This document shows positions 1-5,840 of a stretch of DNA of 6,590 nt, one piece after another. Origin of the DNA: an uncultured Eubacteriaceae bacterium (GTDB lineage Bacteria; Bacillota; Clostridia; Lachnospirales; CAG-274); the NCBI GenBank assembly GCA_946534775.1, contig CAMNCZ010000060.1, positions 1 to 6,590 on the forward strand, in the 5' to 3' direction. A program made the translations under genes and the position numbers. How positions within the stretch are numbered: the stretch's first letter is position 1; the number at the start of each line of letters is the position of its first letter. Under the pieces are notes generated by a model. That model saw only the letters and a list, made by a program, of their open reading frames with translations. It did not search any database and was not told the origin of the DNA.

Positions 1-68
1 AATCCGCTTAATCGGTGTTATTATAAACATTCGGTCTAAAAAATGGGGAAACTCAAAAAAAATATGTA

Positions 69-97
69 TTGTATATTTGATTTGAATGTGATATAAT
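69..97 (+). promoter_or_regulatory. Predicted sigma-A promoter of the glmM-glmS-mtnN operon
   Basis: A -35 hexamer TTGTAT (69-74) lies 17 bp from a perfect -10 hexamer TATAAT (92-97). The -10 is preceded by TGA (89-91), which makes an extended -10 element. An eight-A tract at 55-62, just upstream of the -35, resembles an UP element. Transcription would start near 103-105, leaving a 5' leader of only about 28-30 nt before the glmM start codon. That is too short for a riboswitch or ribozyme. The elements are read directly from the sequence; activity is inferred. Confidence 0.8.
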
Positions 98-132
98 GTC
101 ATAATAATGAAGATATTTAAGGAGGCTCAACT

Positions 133-1482
133 ATGGGTAAATATTTCGGTACAGACGGTGTGCGCGGTGTTGCAAATACCGAGCTTACGCCCGAGCTTGT
201 ATACAGACTCGGCCGTGCGGGCGCTTATGTGCTTACCAAGCAGACAAATCACAATGCCAGGATCATTGTCGGTATGGACACGCGTATATCGGGCGATATG
301 CTTGAGGCGGCGCTTATTGCGGGTATATGTTCGGTCGGCGCTCACGCGGTAAGCCTGGGTATCGTTCCCACACCTGCCGTTGCTTACCTTGTAAGAAAAT
401 ACAATGCAGACGCGGGTGTTGTTATCAGTGCATCACATAACCCCGTGCAGGATAACGGCATAAAGTTTTTCAACTCGCAGGGCTTCAAACTGCGTGACGA
501 GCTGGAGCTTGAGATAGAAGAATATATGTATGACAAGTTTGATTCCATCCCCCGTCCTTATGCGGAACAGGTGGGCGCAAGGGAAGTTTGTGAAACGGCA
601 ATAGACGATTATGTTGATTTTGTTTGTTCCACAACGGATATCAAACTTGACGGTATGAAAATAGTTATCGATTGTGCAAACGGTGCCACATATAAGGCTG
701 CGCCCCTTGCGTTCAACCGTTTGGGTGCCGAACTTATCGCCATTCATCGCGAGCCCGACGGTACAAATATCAATCTTAACTGCGGTTCTACCCATATTGA
801 AAGCCTTTGCAGGACAGTGCGCGAGCAGGGCGCGGATATCGGTATTGCCTTTGACGGTGACGGCGACCGCTGTCTTGCCGTGGATTCAAGCGGTGAAACG
901 GTAGACGGCGATGTTATTATGGCTATCTGCGGCAAATATATGAAAGATATCGGTGTGCTTAAAAACGACACTATCGTGGCAACCGTTATGAGTAACCTCG
1001 GTTTGTTTATGATGGGTGAAAAAAGCGGCATCAATATCGAAAAAACCAAGGTCGGCGACAGATATGTGCTTGAACGCCTGCTTGAACGCGGCGACTGCTT
1101 CGGCGGCGAACAGTCGGGTCATATCATTTTCTTTGATTACAACACTACGGGTGACGGCATACTGACGGCTATCCAGCTGCTTTCAACGCTTAAAAAGACA
1201 GGTAAAAAGCTTGACGAGGCAAAAAACATTATGGAAGTGCTGCCGCAGGTGCTTGTAAACGCGCGTGTTGACAACAAGAAAAAGAAAGAATACCTTTCTA
1301 ACGAGACCATTAAAACGGAAATTGAGAAACTCGAAGCCAAGTTCTCGGGCGAGGGACGTGTGCTTATCCGTCCGTCCGGTACGGAGCCTATTGTCCGCGT
1401 TATGATAGAGGGCAGGGACAAAAACGTGCTTAAAGCCGAGGCCGAGAGGCTTGCAAGACTTATCGAGGGTCTTTTGAGTTGA
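133..1482 (+). CDS. glmM: Phosphoglucosamine mutase GlmM
   Basis: This enzyme interconverts glucosamine-6-phosphate and glucosamine-1-phosphate in the cytoplasm, the second step toward UDP-GlcNAc and peptidoglycan. The 449-residue product has the usual length and the four-domain layout of the alpha-D-phosphohexomutase superfamily. The N-terminus GKYFGTDGVRG is the GlmM hallmark. The phosphoserine loop ISASHNP places the catalytic serine at S101. The metal-binding loop FDGDGDR holds D241, D243 and D245. The sugar-binding loop GEQSGH is at 325-330, and the phosphate-binding loop RPSGTEP is at 413-419. GlmM is activated by phosphorylation of the active-site serine. The start at 133 is set by a strong AAGGAGG site (119-125) 7 nt upstream and by the conserved N-terminus. 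It is the first gene of an operon, 19 nt ahead of glmS, which supplies its substrate. Nothing suggests truncation or a frameshift. The motifs separate it from phosphomannomutase and phosphoglucomutase. Confidence 0.97.
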   Translation: MGKYFGTDGVRGVANTELTPELVYRLGRAGAYVLTKQTNHNARIIVGMDTRISGDMLEAALIAGICSVGAHAVSLGIVPTPAVAYLVRKYNADAGVVISASHNPVQDNGIKFFNSQGFKLRDELELEIEEYMYDKFDSIPRPYAEQVGAREVCETAIDDYVDFVCSTTDIKLDGMKIVIDCANGATYKAAPLAFNRLGAELIAIHREPDGTNINLNCGSTHIESLCRTVREQGADIGIAFDGDGDRCLAVDSSGETVDGDVIMAICGKYMKDIGVLKNDTIVATVMSNLGLFMMGEKSGINIEKTKVGDRYVLERLLERGDCFGGEQSGHIIFFDYNTTGDGILTAIQLLSTLKKTGKKLDEAKNIMEVLPQVLVNARVDNKKKKEYLSNETIKTEIEKLEAKFSGEGRVLIRPSGTEPIVRVMIEGRDKNVLKAEAERLARLIEGLLS

Positions 1483-1501
1483 TTTAACGGAGGATAAAAA
1501 T

Positions 1502-3340
1502 ATGTGTGGTATAGTTGGTTATATCGGCGGACAAAACTGTGTCCCCGTGCTTATAAACGGCCTTGAAAGCCTTGAATACCGCGGCTATGATTCCGCGGGT
1601 GTGGCGGTTATTTCAAACGGCGCTATCGAAATAAGGAAAACCAAGGGAAAAGTTGAAAATTTAAGAAATCTTTTGCTCGAACAGCCTGTTTCGGGTACGG
1701 TGGGTATCGGTCATACACGTTGGGCAACGCACGGCGCGCCGTCGGATGTAAATGCGCATCCGCATTTCAGCAACGACGACAAAATTGCCGTTGTACATAA
1801 CGGTATTATCGAAAACTATCAGGAACTTAAAGAGAAATTACAGGCAAAGGGCTATGTTTTCCACTCCGATACGGACACGGAAACTGTCGCACACCTTATC
1901 GATGATTTTTACAAGCAGAATAATGATTTGTTGGAGGCTGTAAGGCTTACGCTTAATGTTATCGAGGGTTCTTATGCACTCGGCGTTTTGTGTACGGACT
2001 ATCCCGACCAGATAATCGCCGCAAGAAAAGAATCTCCGCTTATCGTGGGTATAGGCGAAGGCAGCAATTTTATCGCATCGGATATCCCGGCTATCCTCAA
2101 TTACACGAAGAATGCATATATCCTCGGTGATAAGGAATTTGCGCTTATCAAGGCCGATGAGATAAAACTTTACGATATTGACGGCAACGAGATACACCGT
2201 GATGTATATACATACAACTGGGATGTTGAGGCCGCTCAGAAAAACGGTTATGACCATTTTATGCTTAAAGAGATATATGAACAGCCGAAAGTTGTAATGG
2301 ACAACCTTTCAAGACGTTTTTCGGCCGACGGAAAACACGTTGAACTTGACGGCATTAAACTTGGCAGGGCGGAACTTGAAAATATCAACCAGATATATAT
2401 AGTTGCCTGCGGTACCGCTTATTATGCGGGTCTTGTGGGTAAATACCTGCTTGAAAGAATGGTGCGCATACCCGTAAATTCGGAAGTGGCAAGTGAATTC
2501 AGGTACAAAGACCCGTTAATAGATGAACATACGCTTGTTATCGTGGTGTCGCAGTCGGGCGAAACGGCCGATACGCTTTCCGCGCTTAAATTGGCAAAGG
2601 CAAAGGGTTCAAGGGTTTTGGGTATTGTAAATGCCGTTGGCAGCAGTATCGCGCGTGAAGCGGATGATGTATTGTATACGCTTGCCGGCTTTGAGATCGC
2701 TGTTGCATCCACAAAGGCTTTCTCCGCGCAGGTTATCGCAATGTACCTTTTAACGCTGCATATCGCGCAGGAACTCGGCACACTGCCCGAAAAAGACTTT
2801 TTGGAGATAAAAGAAGCTATGCTGCGCCTGCCTTCGCAGATAAACGATATCCTTACAAAGGCTGTTCCCGCAATAAGGAGTTTTGTCGATAAATACATCT
2901 CTTCCAAAAATGTATTTTATATCGGCCGCGGCCTTGACTATGTAGTGAGTATGGAAGGTTCTCTGAAATTAAAGGAAATAGCATATCTGCATAGCGAACC
3001 TTACGCAGCGGGCGAGTTGAAGCACGGCCCTATCGCACTGATTGAATCGGCAACGCTTGTTGTAGGTGTTGCAACGCAGGAATCGCTTTTTGACAAAACA
3101 AGGAGCAATATGCAGGAAGTTAAGGCGAGAGGGGCAAAGGTACTTGCCATCGCAATGCAGGGTAACCGCAGCATTGAGGAAGTTGCGGATGATGTTATTT
3201 ATATACCGCGCACGCATTGGATGCTTACATCCGTGCTTGCAAATATACCGCAGCAGCTTTTTGCATACTATATGGCGCTGGGACTTGGCGAAGATATAGA
3301 CAAGCCGCGTAACCTCGCAAAGAGCGTTACTGTAGAGTAA
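1502..3340 (+). CDS. glmS: Glutamine--fructose-6-phosphate aminotransferase (isomerizing) GlmS
   Basis: GlmS makes glucosamine-6-phosphate and glutamate from fructose-6-phosphate and glutamine, the committed step of amino-sugar synthesis. The 612-residue product is full length. An N-terminal class II glutaminase domain (about 2-220) begins MCGIVGYIG; removal of Met exposes the nucleophile Cys. It also carries EYRGYDSAG (25-33) and HTRWATHG (71-78). Two SIS sugar-isomerase domains follow, at about 290-425 and 460-600. They include the sugar-phosphate loop VSQSGETADT (349-358), ASTKAF (402-407) and the SEPYAAGELKHGP segment (498-510). The C-terminus KPRNLAKSVTVE is the conserved tail that couples the two active sites. 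The start is fixed by the required Cys at position 2 and by a GGAGG site (1489-1493) 8 nt upstream. The gene follows glmM by 19 nt, so the two are almost certainly co-transcribed, and there is no room here for a glmS ribozyme. One variation is AGFEIAVAST (395-404), where many homologues read AGPEIGVAST or AGTEIGVAST. Confidence 0.98.
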   Translation: MCGIVGYIGGQNCVPVLINGLESLEYRGYDSAGVAVISNGAIEIRKTKGKVENLRNLLLEQPVSGTVGIGHTRWATHGAPSDVNAHPHFSNDDKIAVVHNGIIENYQELKEKLQAKGYVFHSDTDTETVAHLIDDFYKQNNDLLEAVRLTLNVIEGSYALGVLCTDYPDQIIAARKESPLIVGIGEGSNFIASDIPAILNYTKNAYILGDKEFALIKADEIKLYDIDGNEIHRDVYTYNWDVEAAQKNGYDHFMLKEIYEQPKVVMDNLSRRFSADGKHVELDGIKLGRAELENINQIYIVACGTAYYAGLVGKYLLERMVRIPVNSEVASEFRYKDPLIDEHTLVIVVSQSGETADTLSALKLAKAKGSRVLGIVNAVGSSIAREADDVLYTLAGFEIAVASTKAFSAQVIAMYLLTLHIAQELGTLPEKDFLEIKEAMLRLPSQINDILTKAVPAIRSFVDKYISSKNVFYIGRGLDYVVSMEGSLKLKEIAYLHSEPYAAGELKHGPIALIESATLVVGVATQESLFDKTRSNMQEVKARGAKVLAIAMQGNRSIEEVADDVIYIPRTHWMLTSVLANIPQQLFAYYMALGLGEDIDKPRNLAKSVTVE

Positions 3341-3355
3341 AAGGGGGTAGCCGCT

Positions 3356-4045
3356 ATGACTGTTGGTATAATATGTGCTATTGAGGCGGAAATACAGGCC
3401 GTTAAGGAAAGTGTAAATGTTATTCTTGCCAAAAATATAGTAGGGCTTGATTTTTATATGGGTACGCTGAACGGACATAATGTGGTGATAGTACGTTCGG
3501 GTATGGGAAAGGTCAACGCTGCTGTCTGCACGCAGATACTTATTGATATGTATGCTGTTGATGCGGTTATCAATATAGGTGTTGCGGGCGCTATATCCGC
3601 CGATTTGAAAATAGGTGATATAGTGGTGTCGGACGATCTTGTTCAGCACGATGTTGACGCAACGGCTATAGGTGATGCACCGGGCGCGCTTTTCGGCTCG
3701 GAAACCACCTATCTCAAGGCTGACGATCAGCTTGCCAAAATGGCCTATTCGGCTGCCGAAAAACTTGGTTTTAATATAAGCATAGGCAGAATTGCCAGCG
3801 GCGATCAGTTTATCTCCTCACCCGAGAAAAAAGAACGCATCTGGAATGTTTTTAAGGCTAAATGCTGCGAGATGGAAGGCGCCGCAGTTGCACAGACCTG
3901 TACTCTTAACAAAATACCGTTTGTTGTTATCCGCGCCATTTCCGACAACGCGGATGAGGGCACAGAGGTGAATTACGAGCGTTTTATGCACGACTCCGCA
4001 TTAAAGGCCACAAGTTTGTTGAAAACGATGATTGAAGATATGTGA
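3356..4045 (+). CDS. mtnN: 5'-methylthioadenosine/S-adenosylhomocysteine nucleosidase
   Basis: This cytoplasmic enzyme (also called Pfs or MTAN) cleaves adenine from 5'-methylthioadenosine and S-adenosylhomocysteine, by-products of polyamine synthesis and SAM-dependent methylation. The 229-residue length fits the family. The residues match E. coli MTAN numbering exactly: E12 in the N-terminal GIICAIEAE, E174 in CEMEGAAVAQ and the catalytic acid D197 in VIRAISDNAD. The NIGVAGAI segment (73-80) is the conserved phosphorylase-superfamily loop. The gene lies 15 nt after glmS and is followed by a strong terminator, so it is the last operon gene. Its ribosome site is a G-run, AAGGGGGT (3341-3348), less canonical than the GGAGG sites of its neighbours and possibly weaker. 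The ME(G/S)AA signature and three matching catalytic residues favour MTAN over other nucleoside phosphorylases. It has no direct metabolic link to amino-sugar synthesis. Confidence 0.95.
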   Translation: MTVGIICAIEAEIQAVKESVNVILAKNIVGLDFYMGTLNGHNVVIVRSGMGKVNAAVCTQILIDMYAVDAVINIGVAGAISADLKIGDIVVSDDLVQHDVDATAIGDAPGALFGSETTYLKADDQLAKMAYSAAEKLGFNISIGRIASGDQFISSPEKKERIWNVFKAKCCEMEGAAVAQTCTLNKIPFVVIRAISDNADEGTEVNYERFMHDSALKATSLLKTMIEDM

Positions 4046-4060
4046 GATTTTATAATAAAT

Positions 4061-4105
4061 AAAGCGTTTGCAAAGACGGTTTTGTCTTGTGCAAACGCTT
4101 TTTTT
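4061..4105 (+). terminator. Intrinsic terminator of the glmM-glmS-mtnN operon, possibly bidirectional
   Basis: AAAGCGTTTGCA (4061-4072) pairs perfectly over 12 bp with TGCAAACGCTTT (4090-4101). Inside it, AAGAC (4073-4077) pairs with GTCTT (4084-4088) around a GGTTTT loop, with a single unpaired G at 4089. The stem runs directly into a T-tract (4099-4105), with further T-rich sequence to about 4114. It starts 15 nt after the mtnN stop. On the minus strand the same stem is followed by TTTATTTATTAT, a weaker T-tract, so it may also stop transcripts from the convergent MATE gene. Confidence 0.92.
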
Positions 4106-4194
4106 GTTCTTTTTGTAAAGTATACTTTTATGAAAAGGATTGATTGTGTGCGTGATATTTTTTCTGTATTCTTGATTATCGAATAATCATCAAC
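4106..4194. other. Intergenic spacer with short palindromes between convergent genes
   Basis: No convincing gene is present. There is a perfect 12-bp palindrome, AAAGTATACTTT (4117-4128). TGATTAT (4173-4179) and ATAATCA (4183-4189) form a small 7-bp hairpin around CGA. TGCGTGA (4149-4155) is inverted at 4195-4201 across the MATE stop codon. None is followed by a clear T-tract, so I do not call a second terminator. The first palindrome could be an operator or chance in AT-rich DNA. Confidence 0.4.
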
Positions 4195-5583
4195 TCACGC
4201 ATTTACCGCTTTTTTGCGGGAGTGTTGGCCCACTACGTTGCGCCATACGCCTATTTTATACAGTGCCCACAAAATAAAGGCGGAAATACCGTTGCTGACT
4301 ACTACCGAGTACCATACACTGCGTTCTTCCATAAGAAATATGTTTTTAAAGATAAACAGGGTTGCAAAGCGGAATACCCAAAGCCTTGCAACATCGTTTG
4401 CCATAGTGTAGACGGTGTTGCCCGTGCCCTGCAAAAGGCCTGTTGTGGTGTTGTGTATGCCGTTTGTCCAGCACCAGAACGACATTATCGACAAAAAGTC
4501 CGCAGCCATGTGTATAACATTTGGGTCTTTTGAAAAACAGCTTACGACCGCCGTGGATATCGGTGCCCTTGAAAGCGTGAAGCCGCTTATCACAAGGTAA
4601 ATTATTATCATAAAGCGCGCTTTTTTGTAAGCCTGTTCGGCGCGGGGAAGATTGCCTGCGCCTGCGTTTTGACCGACTATTGTTGCGACTGCACTGCCAA
4701 AAGCGGTGGAAGGCTGAGAGATAATGCCGTTAAGACGGTTTGATATGCCGTAAGCCGCCATTGCACTTTCCCCAAAATCCAGTACGTTTTTGGTCATAAG
4801 CAAAAATCCGAATTGCATAGTGCTGCTGCCTATCGCCGTAGGCAGGCCGACTTTAACTATTTTGGCAAGCTTTCGGGGATCGAATTTGAAATTTTTTGGC
4901 GCTATGCCGATATCTCCGCTTTTTCTTGAAAGCAGGATAAAACCGATTATCGCACAGGGCACCTTTGCAACCATAGTTGCAAGCGCGGCACCTGCAACGC
5001 CCCATTTAAAGCCCATAATAAACAGCGGGTCCATTATCATATTAAGCACTATACCCAGCAAATTAAGCCGCACGGGGCCTACCGTATCGCCCTGCGCCTG
5101 TCTTATCGCAGAGAAAATATTTATCATAAACAAAAACGGCAGGTCAAGCAAAAATATCCTTAAATAGGTGACGCCGTAGGCATATACATTGCCTTTGGCA
5201 TTAAGCCAGGTCACAATGCCGCTTGCGCACAAACAGCATATCACGGCAAGGCAGGCCGAAAACAGCATAGAAAACATAAAAATGTGGTTTGCCATATCTT
5301 CGCCGTTTTTCTTGTCGTTTGCGCCGACATACTGCGAAATAAGTATGCTGCCCGCAAGCGTGATGCCCTGTCCGAAATTAATGACCATATTCTGTACGGG
5401 CGACACCAGCGAAATGGCCGCCTGCGCATCGGTACCCAGTTTTCCCAACCAAAACGCATCTGTCAGGTTGTAAAGCGTTTGCAAAATGTTGTTTATAACT
5501 ATTGGTATTGCCAGCGAAAATATCGCCGTTTTAAGATCGCCGTGCAGTATAAGCTCGGTGTTTTGCTTTGCCGTTGCTTTCAT
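4195..5583 (-). CDS. MATE family efflux transporter
   Basis: This is a predicted inner-membrane exporter of the MATE (multidrug and toxic compound extrusion) family, which moves cationic drugs, dyes or metabolites outward using a Na+ or H+ gradient. The 462-residue length and about 12 hydrophobic helices fit the family. The first six-helix half (about 18-218) contains NLTDAFWLGKLG (39-50) and RQAQGDTVGP (161-170). A charged linker (about 220-243) leads to the second half, with the typical TIVGQNAGAGN (301-311) and GLLQGTGNT (382-390) segments. There is no signal peptide beyond the first helix, and the tail is short and basic (RKKAVNA end). The start is supported by a GGAGG site (5595-5591 on this strand) 7 nt upstream. 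The gene is monocistronic here, convergent with the glm operon and divergent from nadE. The sequence resembles the NorM/DinF-like branch common in Clostridia. Substrate and coupling ion cannot be told from the sequence, so no gene symbol is given. Confidence 0.93.
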   Translation of the reverse strand: MKATAKQNTELILHGDLKTAIFSLAIPIVINNILQTLYNLTDAFWLGKLGTDAQAAISLVSPVQNMVINFGQGITLAGSILISQYVGANDKKNGEDMANHIFMFSMLFSACLAVICCLCASGIVTWLNAKGNVYAYGVTYLRIFLLDLPFLFMINIFSAIRQAQGDTVGPVRLNLLGIVLNMIMDPLFIMGFKWGVAGAALATMVAKVPCAIIGFILLSRKSGDIGIAPKNFKFDPRKLAKIVKVGLPTAIGSSTMQFGFLLMTKNVLDFGESAMAAYGISNRLNGIISQPSTAFGSAVATIVGQNAGAGNLPRAEQAYKKARFMIIIYLVISGFTLSRAPISTAVVSCFSKDPNVIHMAADFLSIMSFWCWTNGIHNTTTGLLQGTGNTVYTMANDVARLWVFRFATLFIFKNIFLMEERSVWYSVVVSNGISAFILWALYKIGVWRNVVGQHSRKKAVNA

Positions 5584-5632
5584 TTTAAAGCCTCCGATAT
5601 AAAACAGAAATTACGCTTGATTTTACGATATA

Positions 5633-5662
5633 AGTATAACGTATAAAATATGTAATTTCTAC
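5633..5662 (-). promoter_or_regulatory. Possible promoter region of the MATE gene
   Basis: On the minus strand, a -10-like TATACT occupies 5638-5633, about 50 nt before the MATE start codon. No good -35 sits at the optimal distance: GTAGAA (5662-5657) is 18 bp away and TTGTAG is 20 bp away, both poor or badly spaced. The region is very AT-rich, so other starts are possible. Some promoter must lie in 5596-5750, because the gene is divergent from nadE. Confidence 0.3.
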
Positions 5663-5753
5663 AAAAAAATTGTCTTATACAACATAAAATGCAGATTTTT
5701 TGTGATGAATTATTATGTTTGCGGTTATTTAAGAAGTTATTTTTTAAAAGATG

Positions 5754-5782
5754 TTGCCGAACAGAGGTTTTGATGTTATAAT
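5754..5782 (+). promoter_or_regulatory. Predicted sigma-A promoter of nadE
   Basis: A -35 hexamer TTGCCG (5754-5759) is 17 bp from a perfect TATAAT (5777-5782), which has a TGT extended -10 (5774-5776) directly before it. Transcription would start near 5788-5790, giving a 5' leader of about 50 nt. The -10 and start region closely resembles that of the glmM promoter, including the following CATAATAA. I see no recognisable riboswitch in the short leader. Confidence 0.75.
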
Positions 5783-5840
5783 CATAATAAGTATATAGAT
5801 CGATTTGATAAAAAGATGTTAACGGAAAGAGAGGGATCTT

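Noticed and set aside
1..68. Possible tail of an upstream gene at the left edge
   Set aside because: Short open stretches end at 11, 39 and 85 in the three plus frames, but none gives a recognisable C-terminus and the longest runs into the glmM promoter. Treated as non-coding leader; the upstream gene cannot be judged from this window.
107..352. 81-codon plus-strand ORF starting at 107
   Set aside because: It overlaps the ribosome site and the start of glmM in another frame, lacks its own ribosome site and has no recognisable protein features.
2969..3649. 226-codon minus-strand ORF antisense to glmS and mtnN
   Set aside because: It is the shadow of two well-supported genes on the other strand. 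The composition looks random and there is no ribosome site or family motif.
4130..4186. 18-codon ORF MKRIDCVRDIFSVFLIIE after the operon terminator
   Set aside because: There is no ribosome site before the ATG, it is very short, and it sits in a palindrome-rich spacer; chance is the simplest explanation.
5472..5485. 14-base repeat of AAAGCGTTTGCAAA shared with the terminator stem at 4061-4074
   Set aside because: The copy here encodes the conserved LQTL segment of the MATE protein on the minus strand. A 14-base match within a 6.6-kb window is not rare enough to imply function.
5811..5840. Possible hairpin AAGAT/ATCTT flanking the nadE ribosome site
   Set aside because: Only five weak pairs close an 18-nt loop; too unstable to propose translational control.
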